From Lachnospiraceae bacterium (GTDB lineage: Bacteria; Bacillota; Clostridia; Lachnospirales; Lachnospiraceae), in the NCBI GenBank assembly GCA_017626095.1, contig JAGAJL010000020.1:1-64000 (forward strand): a DNA stretch of 64,000 nt. Direction: 5' to 3'. Position 1 is the stretch's first letter. Every line of letters starts with the position of its first letter. The notes beneath the pieces were generated by a model that was not told the origin of the DNA, did no database searches, and saw nothing but the letters and a program-made list of their open reading frames with translations. The position numbers were made by a program, and so were the translations under genes. This document shows positions 35,307 to 43,897 of the stretch, piece by piece.

Positions 35307-36581
35307 ATGGAAAAAGCAATTATAGTAGGTCTTGATTTAGGAACACATCGGGATTTTGCACATTCTATGGAAGAATTAGAAGAGTTAGCAATAGCTTGCG
35401 AACTGGAAGTTGTCGGCGAGCTGACACAGCATGCCCAGGCGGTTAATAAAGCATTTTATATAGGAACCGGAAAAGTGGAACAGCTTCAAATGCTGGCAGA
35501 GGAAACAGATGCGGATCTGATTATTTTTGATAACGCGCTTTCTCCCATGCAGCTTAGAAATCTACAACAGAAACTTCATATGCCGATTATGGATCGGACA
35601 ACCTTGATTCTGGAAATTTTTTCAAAAAGAGCCCGTACCAGAGAAGCAAAGTTGCAGGTTGATGTGGCAGCTTTGCAATATGCCCTTCCGAGACTGGTTG
35701 GACTGCATGATGCCCTAAGCAGGCAGGGTGGTGCCAGTGGTGCGATGAGTAATAAAGGTGCCGGTGAGAAAAAATTGGAATTGGACCGCCGTCATATCGA
35801 GCAAAGACTGGCTACGCTTCGAAGAGAACTTGCCCAGGTTGAAAAGGACCGGAACACCCAGAGAAAGGCCAGACAAAAAAATGCAATTCCTCTTGTCAGT
35901 CTGGTGGGCTATACCAATGCCGGAAAGTCTTCGGTTATGAATGCTTTACTGACCTATTGTGATCGTGAAGAAGAAAAACAGGTCTTGGAAAAAGATATGT
36001 TGTTTGCCACTTTGGAAACGACGGTTCGAAAAGTAAATCGTGAAGACGGAAAGAGCTTTTTATTATCTGATACCGTTGGGTTTATCAATGAGCTTCCGCA
36101 TAATCTGGTTCAGGCATTTCGTTCCACATTGGAAGAGGTAAAAAATGCCGACCTTCTCTTACAGGTTATTGATTTTTCCGATCCGCATTATCGCGAACAT
36201 ATGAAAGTGGCAAAGGACACTTTGGAAGAATTGGGAGCAGGAAAAATTCCGATGCTTTATCTTTATAATAAGATGGATCTGGTTGCAATGCATAATGCAG
36301 ATATCACCTATCCGCAGGTTAAGGACAATAAAGTATTTCTGGCAGCAGGCAAAGGAATTGGAATCGAAGATTTGCTTTTGGCGATTGAAAAACAATTATT
36401 CGGAAGCAGAGAAATATATGAACTGTTGCTTCCTTATGATGCCGGCGGTGACTTGAACATGCTTCGTCAGAATGCACAGATTTTAGAATGTGAATACCGT
36501 GAAAACGGCATCTATGTAAAAGCATTTCTGGATGCCAGAATGTCCGGGAAGTGTGAGAATTATAAAATTGATTATTCTTAA
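35307..36581 (+). CDS. hflX: GTPase HflX
   Basis: A 424-residue ribosome-associated GTPase that splits or rescues stalled ribosomes under stress. The N-terminal HflX domain has the GTGKVEQL motif, the Gly-rich SRQGGASGAMSNKGAGEKKLE linker region is present, and the G domain shows GYTNAGKSSVMNAL (G1), the T-V-R-K switch, DTVGFI (G3) and NKMD (G4). It starts 3 nt after the lipoprotein stop, so the two may be co-transcribed. After its stop, the same frame continues into a GNAT acetyltransferase remnant. Confidence 0.93.
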   Translation: MEKAIIVGLDLGTHRDFAHSMEELEELAIACELEVVGELTQHAQAVNKAFYIGTGKVEQLQMLAEETDADLIIFDNALSPMQLRNLQQKLHMPIMDRTTLILEIFSKRARTREAKLQVDVAALQYALPRLVGLHDALSRQGGASGAMSNKGAGEKKLELDRRHIEQRLATLRRELAQVEKDRNTQRKARQKNAIPLVSLVGYTNAGKSSVMNALLTYCDREEEKQVLEKDMLFATLETTVRKVNREDGKSFLLSDTVGFINELPHNLVQAFRSTLEEVKNADLLLQVIDFSDPHYREHMKVAKDTLEELGAGKIPMLYLYNKMDLVAMHNADITYPQVKDNKVFLAAGKGIGIEDLLLAIEKQLFGSREIYELLLPYDAGGDLNMLRQNAQILECEYRENGIYVKAFLDARMSGKCENYKIDYS

Positions 36582-36680
36582 ATACGCTGTACAACTATAT
36601 TTCATCTAAATGGTAGACCACTGTATGAGAAAATCGGCTTTGTTAAAATGAATTTGAAATGGAATATTCCTGTTAAATAG
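36582..36680 (+). pseudogene. C-terminal remnant of a GNAT acetyltransferase
   Basis: Directly after the hflX stop, the same frame reads HLNGRPLYEKIGFVKMNLKW and ends at TAG 36678-36680. This is the standard end of a GNAT N-acetyltransferase (GRPLYEKIGF is the acetyl-CoA-domain tail). Only about 30 codons survive, and there is no start. It marks the scar of a deleted gene at the junction between hflX and the Fic gene. Confidence 0.7.
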
Positions 36681-36704
36681 TTGAATTTGAAAAGGAGGAT
36701 ATAC

Positions 36705-37793
36705 ATGGCAGTAAACAACTGGGAATTAGAATTAAATGAATATATTCGCCAAGGTGAGCCTGATAAAGTCGATAAAAGTAATGCATGGAAGACTGCTATT
36801 GGACTTCAAGACGTAGATGGACTTAAGCCTTCTGCGTACTTAATTGAAACTGCTAAAGACCATATTGAGGGTAAGATTAGCATAACAGAAGCAGATAAAC
36901 GTATTCATAGCTATTATGAAGAACGAAAAGAAAGAAATGAAATTGAAGAGGATACGAAAGAAGCGGATATTGTCTCTGTAAGAATTGCAAAATTACTTGG
37001 TGAAAAGACTTTTCAGTTTTCGCCTGTGGAGTGGCAGAATATTCATCGTAAGTTGTTTGAAGGTGTGTTTGATCATGCAGGCAGGATCCGTGATTATAAT
37101 ATTACGAAAAAGGAATGGGTACTTAAAGGCGATACAGTAATGTATGCTTCTTATGATAGTATCCTAGATACCTTGGATTATGATTTCTCTCAGGAAAGGA
37201 ATTTTTCGTACGAAGGATTAACTATGGAGGAATCTGTTAGACATATTGCAAAATTTACGTCTGGAATATGGCAGATACATCCATTTGGTGAGGGAAATAC
37301 CAGATCAACGGCAGTATTTATAATCAGATACTTAAAGACATTTGGATTTACTGTAAGCAATGAAACATTTGCAGAGAACTCATGGTATTTTAGAAATGCT
37401 TTAGTAAGAGCAAATTATAATGATTGGCAGAATGGTGTACATGCAACTACAGAATTTTTGGAAATGTTTTTTGAAAATCTTTTGATGAATGCCGGTCATG
37501 AATTGAAAAACAGATATATGCATATTGATTTTGACAATAAAAGTGCAATTCAAAGTGCCAAAACCAATGATTCAAAGTGCCAAAATGGCACTTTAGATTT
37601 ATCATTGGAAGAATTGGCAGTTATAAATATTCTAAAACAGGAACCATCTGCAACACAGAAAAGAATTGCTGAAATGTCCGGTAAATCTGAGAGAACGATT
37701 AAGCGAAGAACTGTTGAAATGCAGGAAAAAGGTTTGATAGCACGAGAAAATGGTAAAAGAAATGGTAAGTGGAAAGTGCTTGTAGAAATATAG
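36705..37793 (+). CDS. Fic domain protein with C-terminal helix-turn-helix
   Basis: A 362-residue protein. The Fic motif HPFGEGNTRSTAVF (about residues 196-209) keeps the catalytic His and the acidic and Asn residues, but the second Arg of the canonical motif is absent, as in many GNTR-type Fic proteins. Fic enzymes transfer AMP or related groups to protein Ser/Thr/Tyr. The C-terminal part (about 300-362) is a winged HTH (QKRIAEMSGKSERTIKRRTV), so it may bind DNA. No antitoxin partner or inhibitory motif is evident. The ribosome binding site is AAAGGAGG. Its surroundings (GNAT scar) suggest an acquired gene. Confidence 0.88.
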   Translation: MAVNNWELELNEYIRQGEPDKVDKSNAWKTAIGLQDVDGLKPSAYLIETAKDHIEGKISITEADKRIHSYYEERKERNEIEEDTKEADIVSVRIAKLLGEKTFQFSPVEWQNIHRKLFEGVFDHAGRIRDYNITKKEWVLKGDTVMYASYDSILDTLDYDFSQERNFSYEGLTMEESVRHIAKFTSGIWQIHPFGEGNTRSTAVFIIRYLKTFGFTVSNETFAENSWYFRNALVRANYNDWQNGVHATTEFLEMFFENLLMNAGHELKNRYMHIDFDNKSAIQSAKTNDSKCQNGTLDLSLEELAVINILKQEPSATQKRIAEMSGKSERTIKRRTVEMQEKGLIARENGKRNGKWKVLVEI

Positions 37794-37848
37794 TTATGTT
37801 TGGTAAAATTATGTACTTGGTGTAAGAAGATAGAAAGGAAAACAAAAG

Positions 37849-38601
37849 ATGAAACTGATATCATGGAATGTAAATGGCTTAAGAGCATGTGTAGGAAAGG
37901 GATTTTTGGAAATTTTTCAGAAACTGGATGCGGATATTTTTTGCTTGCAGGAAACAAAAATGCAGGCAGGTCAGCTTAATTTAGATTTGCCGGGATATCA
38001 TCAGTACTACAATTACGCTGATAAAAAAGGCTATTCCGGAACCGCTCTTTTTACAAAGAAAGAGCCACTGAATGTAACTTACGGAATTGGTGTGGATGTG
38101 CATGATCACGAAGGACGTGTCATTACGGCGGAATTTGAGGATTTCTTTTTTATCACCGTTTATGTTCCGAATTCACAGAACGAACTGGCAAGATTGGATT
38201 ACCGTATGGAATGGGAAAGAGATTTTCTTGCATATGTAAAAAAATTAGAAGAAACAAAACCAGTGATTTATGCAGGGGATTTAAACGTGGCACACAACGA
38301 GATCGATTTAAAGAATCCGAAAACAAATCATCACAATGCCGGTTTTACGGATGAAGAAAGAGCCGCATTTTCTCGTGTACTTGATTCAGGAATGATTGAT
38401 ACATATCGTTATTTCTATCCGGATAAGACGGATATTTACTCCTGGTGGTCATACCGTTTTCAGGCAAGGGCAAAGAATGCCGGATGGCGTATCGACTATT
38501 TTGTGGTTTCGGAAAGTCTCAAAGACCGGCTGGTTAGCGCAGATATTCATACTTCCATCGAAGGTTCGGATCATTGCCCGGTGGAATTGGTGATAAAATA
38601 G
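37849..38601 (+). CDS. xth: exodeoxyribonuclease III
   Basis: A 250-residue AP endonuclease/3'-5' exonuclease for base excision repair. The family residues are seen as [16 protein letters not shown] (metal Glu), [15 protein letters not shown] (Asp and Asn), WWSYRFQAR and the closing [12 protein letters not shown] (Asp-His pair). Length is normal for XthA/ExoA. It is preceded by GAAAGGAAA and stands alone after the Fic gene. Confidence 0.95.
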   Translation: MKLISWNVNGLRACVGKGFLEIFQKLDADIFCLQETKMQAGQLNLDLPGYHQYYNYADKKGYSGTALFTKKEPLNVTYGIGVDVHDHEGRVITAEFEDFFFITVYVPNSQNELARLDYRMEWERDFLAYVKKLEETKPVIYAGDLNVAHNEIDLKNPKTNHHNAGFTDEERAAFSRVLDSGMIDTYRYFYPDKTDIYSWWSYRFQARAKNAGWRIDYFVVSESLKDRLVSADIHTSIEGSDHCPVELVIK

Positions 38602-38671
38602 ACGAAAACGGCAGAAATAAAATTTTTGTAAAATGAAACTATTCTTTTTAAATTGTGCTATACTAATACAG

Positions 38672-38723
38672 TTAGCGAAATTATCTTGTTGTAAACTGTT
38701 TTTGTTACAAAATGTTTTGCTAA
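38672..38723 (+). promoter_or_regulatory. nested inverted repeat in the leader of the CobW gene
   Basis: TTAGCGAAA (38672-38680) pairs with TTTTGCTAA (38715-38723), enclosing TTGTAA (38689-38694) and TTACAA (38705-38710). A TATACT-like -10 lies at 38659-38664. The structure lies between a likely start of transcription and a metal-chaperone gene, so it could be an operator or an RNA hairpin. It does not match a metal-regulator box I know. Confidence 0.35.
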
Positions 38724-38757
38724 AATCTTCATTGTTTAATAAGGAAAGGTGATATAA

Positions 38758-39885
38758 ATGGCAACAAAAATTGATATTGTATCCGGTTTTTTGGGAGCCG
38801 GAAAAACAACGCTTATCAAAAAAATGCTGAATGAGGCGTTAAAAGGAGAGCAGGTTGTATTAATCGAAAACGAATTTGGTGAAATCGGTATTGACGGTGG
38901 ATTTTTAAAGGATGCCGGAATTAATATTACGGAAATGAATTCGGGATGTATCTGCTGTTCTTTGGTCGGTGACTTTGGTACAGCGTTAAAAGAAGTATTG
39001 AATCAGTATCATCCGGATCGTATTTTAATTGAGCCTTCAGGCGTTGGCAAATTATCGGATGTCATGCGTGCGGTAGAAGGTGCGACGGCAGATGAAGGTG
39101 TTCATTTAAACAGTGCGGTTGCAGTTGTTGATGCAAAAAAATGTAAGACATACCTGAAAAACTTTGGTGAATTTTTTGCTAACCAGATTGAACATGCAGG
39201 AACGATTATTTTGAGTCGTACCGGTGAGATGAGTGATGAAAAAATTAATGCATGTGTAGCATTAATTCGTGCGCACAATGCCAAAGCATCCATCATTACA
39301 ACACCTTGGGATAAGTTGGAAGGTATCAAAATATTAGAAACGATAGAAAATGCAAAAGATTTAGAAGCTGAACTCATGAAAGAAGTTATGGAAGCATATG
39401 AGCATGATCATGATCATCACGACCATGACCATGGACCGGATTGCACATGCGGTTGTCACGATCACGACCATGATCACCACGACCACGACCATGATCATCA
39501 CGAGCATGACCACGATCACCACGACCACCATGATCACGACCATGGACCGGATTGCACATGCGGCTGTCACGATCATGACCATGAGCATGATCATCACCAT
39601 CATCATGCGGACGAAGTTTTTGCCAGTGTTGGTATTGAAACTTCCAGCAAATTTACAAAGGAACAAATACAGGCATGTCTGGATGCATTGGAAGATGGCG
39701 ATAAGTATGGTATGATTCTTCGTGCAAAAGGAATGGTTCCGACAGACGGTGACAGTTTCATTCATTTTGATCATGTTCCGGGTGAGAGCGAAATCAGAGA
39801 TGGAAGTGCAGAGACAACCGGTAAGATTTGTGTCATTGGTTCTAAGATCAATGAGAAAGCCATTCGTGAATTATTTGGTGCATAA
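38758..39885 (+). CDS. CobW/P47K family metal-chaperone GTPase, His-rich
   Basis: A 375-residue GTPase of the COG0523 (CobW) family that delivers metals to target proteins. The P-loop is GFLGAGKTTLIKKML (about residues 11-25); the conserved metal motif GCICC is in MNSGCICCSLVGDF. About residues 213-285 form a run of His and Asp with two copies of GPDCTCGCHDHDH, apparently duplicated with a 111-nt period. The CobW C-terminal domain closes the protein. Such tails store or hand over Zn, Ni or Co. A second CobW-like gene follows after 56 nt. Confidence 0.9.
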   Translation: MATKIDIVSGFLGAGKTTLIKKMLNEALKGEQVVLIENEFGEIGIDGGFLKDAGINITEMNSGCICCSLVGDFGTALKEVLNQYHPDRILIEPSGVGKLSDVMRAVEGATADEGVHLNSAVAVVDAKKCKTYLKNFGEFFANQIEHAGTIILSRTGEMSDEKINACVALIRAHNAKASIITTPWDKLEGIKILETIENAKDLEAELMKEVMEAYEHDHDHHDHDHGPDCTCGCHDHDHDHHDHDHDHHEHDHDHHDHHDHDHGPDCTCGCHDHDHEHDHHHHHADEVFASVGIETSSKFTKEQIQACLDALEDGDKYGMILRAKGMVPTDGDSFIHFDHVPGESEIRDGSAETTGKICVIGSKINEKAIRELFGA

Positions 39886-39941
39886 GATGTATTATCAAAA
39901 GGTTTTGGAAAGTAAAGCCCGGTAAGTATCAAAGGAGAAGA

Positions 39942-40877
39942 ATGATGATTCCTGTATATATAATTAATGGTTTTTTGGATAGTGGAAAAACGGAATTTAT
40001 TACGTATACCATAAGTCAGCCTTATTTTCAAAGTAAAAAGAATACACTTCTGATTATATGCGAGGAAGGTGAAAATGAATATGATAGCGGACTTTTGAAA
40101 AAAAGTCGTACGATCATGGAGGTGATAGAGGATGAAGAAGATTTTACATCCCAAAACCTCATTGCCTTGGAAAAGAAGCATAAGCCAGGTCGTATTATCA
40201 TTGAATTTAATGGTATGTGGAGTTTGAAAAATGTGAAATTTCCCTGGCATTGGAAAATGGAGCAGCAGATTACCATGATTAATGGTCAGACGTTTGCAAA
40301 TTATTTTACCAATATGAAATCGCTTGTGGCAGATCAGATCAGAGGTTCAGAACTGATTATTATGAATCGTTGTGACGGCATGGAAGATAAAATTGCCGGA
40401 TATAAGAGAAATATCAAAGCGCTTAATCAGCAGGCCGAAATTATTTTTGAAAATGCCACTGGGGAAATGAATGTGACATTGGAAGAGGATCTTCCTTATG
40501 ATCTGAATGCCGATCCAATTATTCTGGATGATACGGGATATGGCTTTTGGTACATTGATATTTTGGATAATATGGAAAGATATGAGGGAAAAACGATTCA
40601 ATTTGTGGCGAATGTTTTGCATCCGCCTAAATTCCCCAAAGGTTACTTTGTCCCGGGACGCATGGCAATGACCTGTTGCGCAGATGATATGGCATTTTTA
40701 GGTTATGCCTGCAAATATGATAAGGAAATTGAACTTGAGCAGAAGAGTTGGATTAAGATAACAGCAAAGGTTGCAATTGAGTATTTTGAGGATTATGGAA
40801 AAGAGGGCCCTGTCCTCCATGCAGTCAGCGTAGAAAAAACAGTGAAACCCAAAAATGAAGTGATTTCATTTGTTTAG
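39942..40877 (+). CDS. CobW-like GTPase fused to DUF1980-like domain
   Basis: A 311-residue protein. Residues 1-190 are a CobW/UreG-type GTPase with P-loop NGFLDSGKTEFITY and guanine motif NRCD, but no CxCC metal motif. The C-terminal part (about 205-305) resembles the soluble domain of YcgQ (DUF1980): KTIQFVANV, RMAMTCCADDMAFLGYACKY and a Trp-containing strand. YcgQ/YcgR-type permease pairs are linked to zinc homeostasis and often neighbour CobW genes, so a fused form here, without the membrane part, is notable. AAAGGAG precedes the ATG. Confidence 0.75.
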   Translation: MMIPVYIINGFLDSGKTEFITYTISQPYFQSKKNTLLIICEEGENEYDSGLLKKSRTIMEVIEDEEDFTSQNLIALEKKHKPGRIIIEFNGMWSLKNVKFPWHWKMEQQITMINGQTFANYFTNMKSLVADQIRGSELIIMNRCDGMEDKIAGYKRNIKALNQQAEIIFENATGEMNVTLEEDLPYDLNADPIILDDTGYGFWYIDILDNMERYEGKTIQFVANVLHPPKFPKGYFVPGRMAMTCCADDMAFLGYACKYDKEIELEQKSWIKITAKVAIEYFEDYGKEGPVLHAVSVEKTVKPKNEVISFV

Positions 40878-40930
40878 TATTTTATTGGGTTCAAGATGAC
40901 CAAAAAAGGAATGATATAGAAACTATTATA

Positions 40931-41010
40931 TGTCTGGTTTCAAAACTTAGACTTTGTCTATAAAGTTGAAACCGGGCATTTCTTTTTGTTTACATATGCC
41001 GTAGCATATG
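40931..41010. repeat. partial copy of large palindromic repeat, family 2
   Basis: A hairpin of GGTTTCAAAACTTAGAC with GTCTATAAAGTTGAAACC (40936-40972) corresponds to the 54-nt central stem of the repeats at 50140-50193 and 52695-52748. It is followed by CATATGCCGTAGCATATG, a small palindrome that resembles the adjoining CATATGCCGC stretch of the full copies. Long outer arms are not seen. It may also end transcription of the CobW genes. Confidence 0.7.
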
Positions 41011-41123
41011 CGATGATAATTCTTGTAGGTCCAAAGCATGAAAAGAAGTCGATTTGGGCTGACGAGATGCAAGCGGTGGTAGGTCCAAAACTTGAAAATT
41101 AAAGTGAACAGGAGATGGGAAAT

Positions 41124-41909
41124 ATGAAACGGAAAATAAAAGTTATGTTAACCAAATGTGCTATGATTTCAATGATGTTAATGCTGGCAGGATGCACAGG
41201 CAAGACACAAGGTGGCGAAAACACAGCCGAAGCAGACAATACAGCTGAAACAGAAGCAGATAACACCAAAGAACAACAAACAGATGAACAGTTAGCTATG
41301 GATAATCAGAATGAAGAAGCAGATATAGATAATCAAACATCAGAAGAAACGGAAAAAGAAGAGAGCGACAGAGAAGATCCCAATAACTGGAGTGAAACTG
41401 CAAAAGAATCCCTGGTTGCTTTGCAGCAGGATTTAAAAACGGATCAGGTAATACTTGGGGTATTTTTCCTTGGATGGGAAGGAGAATATTCTGAGAGTAC
41501 AAAAGAAAATGTGCTACAGGGTGCCGGTGAGTTTTATTATGAGTATGAATTTATGCGTGAGCTTGAACAATGTCCCTATATCGAGCAACCGGGAGAAGAA
41601 GTGTATTTATTGATACCGGCTTGTGAAGATGATGAAATATCGGTTTTTGAACAGGTGTGGGGAGACAATACCGATGACGGCATGCCGGAAAGAGGAAAGC
41701 TTTTGTATGAGGGAAAACCCGGAGAAGTAATTCTGGTTCGTGGAAATGAAAGTGACATTGTTTCCAATTTAGAAATATCCGTAACCGGTAATCATGAAGA
41801 AATGATATATCATCCTTCTTTGTCTTTGGAAAACGGCAGGCTTGATGCTTCGAATCCGGATATTCTGGATTTGACCTGCTACGAAGAAGAAGGCGCAGAA
41901 TTGGAATAA
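41124..41909 (+). CDS. lipoprotein of unknown function
   Basis: A 261-residue exported lipoprotein with lipobox LMLAGC (Cys about residue 23) and a long Glu/Asp/Thr-rich linker up to about residue 95. The C-terminal domain starts with WSETAKESLVALQQDLKTDQ and includes AVILGVFFLG-type hydrophobic strands and many acidic residues. No family is recognised. Upstream (41025-41044 and 41079-41098) a GTAGGTCCAAA motif occurs twice. ATG 41124 follows AGGAG by 9 nt; ATG 41115 overlaps that site. It may be co-transcribed with the following MBL hydrolase gene. Confidence 0.65.
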   Translation: MKRKIKVMLTKCAMISMMLMLAGCTGKTQGGENTAEADNTAETEADNTKEQQTDEQLAMDNQNEEADIDNQTSEETEKEESDREDPNNWSETAKESLVALQQDLKTDQVILGVFFLGWEGEYSESTKENVLQGAGEFYYEYEFMRELEQCPYIEQPGEEVYLLIPACEDDEISVFEQVWGDNTDDGMPERGKLLYEGKPGEVILVRGNESDIVSNLEISVTGNHEEMIYHPSLSLENGRLDASNPDILDLTCYEEEGAELE

Positions 41910-41917
41910 GTTTGCAT

Positions 41918-42814
41918 ATGATAACAGAATTAAAATATTCAAATACAAATACATATCTGATAAAGGGAAATGACGGATATATTCTTTTTGATACCGATTG
42001 GGCCGGGACATTTCTACTGTTTTGCAAAGAATTGGGTGAAAAAGAAATCCGTGCACAGGATATCAAATATTTGTTTATTTCTCATTTTCATCCGGACCAC
42101 ATGGGAATAGCACAGGAAATTGCGGATTTGGGGATTACCATTGTTGTGGTGGATGTGCAAGAGGCGTTTATTCATAGTTCGGATTCTGTATTTGCAAAAG
42201 ATAAAAGAAAAAAATTTAAACCGATTGATGATAGTAAAGTACAGTTGATTACAATCGCCGAAAGCAGAGACTTTTTGAGAAAAATCGGCGTTGATGGAGA
42301 AATTCTATATACGCCCGGACATAGTGATGACAGTATATCGTTATGGCTGGATGAAGGTGTGCTTTTGGTAGGAGATTTGAATCCACTCTATGAGTTGGAA
42401 ATGCACAAAGGGACACAGATTGCAAAGAGCTGGGAGCTGTTATTAGAGCGTAATCCGAAAAAGATTTACTATGGGCATGCAAAAGCGGCTGTCATGGATG
42501 CTTCTACAGATTATGATATGGACGATGAAAATAAAAGAATTGTACAAAATGGGAATAGCATAATCAGAATCGGCACCAAAAGAACAGATAAAAATAAAAC
42601 AGATAAAGGCATAACAGATAAAGAGCAAAAAGAACGCTACGCTCTGGTGAAAAGAATTATGAAGTACATAGACAGAGGATATCCCATTGACAAGATACAG
42701 AAAAAAACGAAATCAGACAGAGGCTTTATTGAAGATGTTACCAGAATGTATTTGACACACCAAAATGTGAGTGTACAAGGTATTCTGGATCGTATTGAAA
42801 TTAAAAATAGATAA
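41918..42814 (+). CDS. MBL fold metallo-hydrolase with C-terminal helical extension
   Basis: A 298-residue cytoplasmic protein. The metallo-beta-lactamase motif is SHFHPDHMG (H-x-H-x-DH), followed by TPGHSDDSISLW (His), LVGDLNPL (Asp) and YYGHAKAA (last His), so the two-metal site is complete. After residue 205 comes a charged linker and a helical domain (LVKRIMKYIDRGYPIDKIQKKT) that may bind DNA or a partner. The substrate class is unknown. ATG 41918 is chosen; a TTG at 41912 is possible. It follows the lipoprotein by 8 nt. Confidence 0.82.
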   Translation: MITELKYSNTNTYLIKGNDGYILFDTDWAGTFLLFCKELGEKEIRAQDIKYLFISHFHPDHMGIAQEIADLGITIVVVDVQEAFIHSSDSVFAKDKRKKFKPIDDSKVQLITIAESRDFLRKIGVDGEILYTPGHSDDSISLWLDEGVLLVGDLNPLYELEMHKGTQIAKSWELLLERNPKKIYYGHAKAAVMDASTDYDMDDENKRIVQNGNSIIRIGTKRTDKNKTDKGITDKEQKERYALVKRIMKYIDRGYPIDKIQKKTKSDRGFIEDVTRMYLTHQNVSVQGILDRIEIKNR

Positions 42815-42816
42815 AA

Positions 42817-42925
42817 AACACAACAGATATGAGACACAATAGATATGAGATACAGAGGATATAAGACACAACAAACATGAGATACAACAGATATGAGAAA
42901 AGATATAAGACACAACAGATAACAG
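42817..42925 (+). repeat. 16-nt tandem repeats
   Basis: About seven imperfect units related to ACACAACAGATATGAG follow the MBL hydrolase gene. Units are directly adjacent with no spacer, so this is a degenerate minisatellite and not a CRISPR array. Confidence 0.75.
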
Positions 42926-42944
42926 AAAGCTAGAATGTAAATTC

Positions 42945-42977
42945 GGCAACTTATGTAGTGATTTTGGCAACTTATGT
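42945..42977 (+). promoter_or_regulatory. direct-repeat LytTR operator upstream of the ABC operon
   Basis: GGCAACTTATGT occurs at 42945-42956 and again at 42966-42977, a centre-to-centre distance of 21 bp, two helical turns. Paired direct repeats at this spacing just upstream of the -35 region are the usual binding sites of LytTR regulators, and a LytTR gene is the third gene of the operon. A GTATTG near 42983 and TGATAC near 43006 may be the promoter. Confidence 0.7.
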
Positions 42978-43048
42978 TTCGGTGTATTGTTTCTTTTTGC
43001 ATGTTTTGATACTTTCAGAGTATCCAATACATCAAAAGGAGAAAAAAC

Positions 43049-43897
43049 ATGATACAGTGCCAAAATATCTATAAAAGTTATGATACGAAAACTGTTTTAA
43101 ATGGGATTGATTTTACGATTCCGGATGGAGAAATATTTGGATTGCTCGGACCATCCGGAGCCGGAAAAACGACCATTATCAAAATTCTGACAGGACAGCT
43201 TTCTTTTGACAAAGGAGCAGTCAGAATTTTAGATAAAGAGGTCGGAGATTTAACCGGAGAAGATAAAAAGCAAATCGGAATCATGATGGATCAGTTTGGT
43301 TTATATGAGAGACTGTCATGTGCCGATAATTTAAAAATATATGCTGATATCTATGGGATTCCGCATAGCAGGGTTAAAGAAATATTGCAACGGGTAGGAC
43401 TGGCAGATTCCACGAAGCTTTCGGCAGCAAATTTGTCAAAGGGTATGCGTGCCCGACTTTTGCTTGCGAGAGTGTTTATGCATAAACCAAAGATTATTTT
43501 TCTGGATGAGCCGACCAGCGGTCTCGATCCACAGTCTATGAGAGCGATACACCGAATTATTTTAGAAAAGAAAAAAGAAGGGTGTACGATTTTTTTAACT
43601 ACTCATAATATGGAAGAAGCAACGGCCTTGTGTGATACGGTAGCCCTTTTAAATGATGGCAAAATCGTAGACTATGGGAAACCAAAAGAAATATGCAGAA
43701 AGTATAATCATCAGAAAAAAATAATATTGCATTTATCCGGTGGAGAAGATTTAGAGTTGTCTCACGAAAAGGAATCTGCGAAGCAAATCTATGACTTATT
43801 GCAGGCAGAAGAGATCGAAACGATTCATTCCTCAGAACCGACATTGGAAACTGTATTTTTAGAATTAACAGGAAGAGATTTTGGGGAGGAAGAATAA
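43049..43897 (+). CDS. ABC transporter ATP-binding protein
   Basis: A 282-residue ABC ATPase. Walker A is GPSGAGKTTIIKIL (about residues 34-47), the signature motif reads LSKGM in place of LSGGQ, Walker B is IIFLDEPTSGLD and the H-loop is TTHNMEEA. It belongs to the drug/bacteriocin export subgroup (CcmA-like). It forms an exporter with the permease that starts immediately after its stop and lies in an operon with a LytTR regulator and a DUF3021 protein. It is preceded by AAAGGAG and the direct-repeat operator. Confidence 0.92.
   Translation: MIQCQNIYKSYDTKTVLNGIDFTIPDGEIFGLLGPSGAGKTTIIKILTGQLSFDKGAVRILDKEVGDLTGEDKKQIGIMMDQFGLYERLSCADNLKIYADIYGIPHSRVKEILQRVGLADSTKLSAANLSKGMRARLLLARVFMHKPKIIFLDEPTSGLDPQSMRAIHRIILEKKKEGCTIFLTTHNMEEATALCDTVALLNDGKIVDYGKPKEICRKYNHQKKIILHLSGGEDLELSHEKESAKQIYDLLQAEEIETIHSSEPTLETVFLELTGRDFGEEE

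Noticed and set aside
38602..38757. Riboswitch in the CobW leader
   Set aside because: The inverted repeats are short and no known riboswitch core is recognisable; kept only as a low-confidence regulatory site.
39361..39774. Open frame of 137 codons on the minus strand opposite the CobW gene
   Set aside because: It is the mirror of the His/Asp codon repeat (giving Met/Val repeats) and has no ribosome binding site.
39895..39924. Tiny frame of about ten codons between the two CobW genes
   Set aside because: No ribosome binding site and no recognisable feature.
42817..42925. Regular short repeats that could suggest a CRISPR array
   Set aside because: Units of 16 nt are directly adjacent, imperfect and without spacers; no cas gene is present. 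They are tandem repeats.
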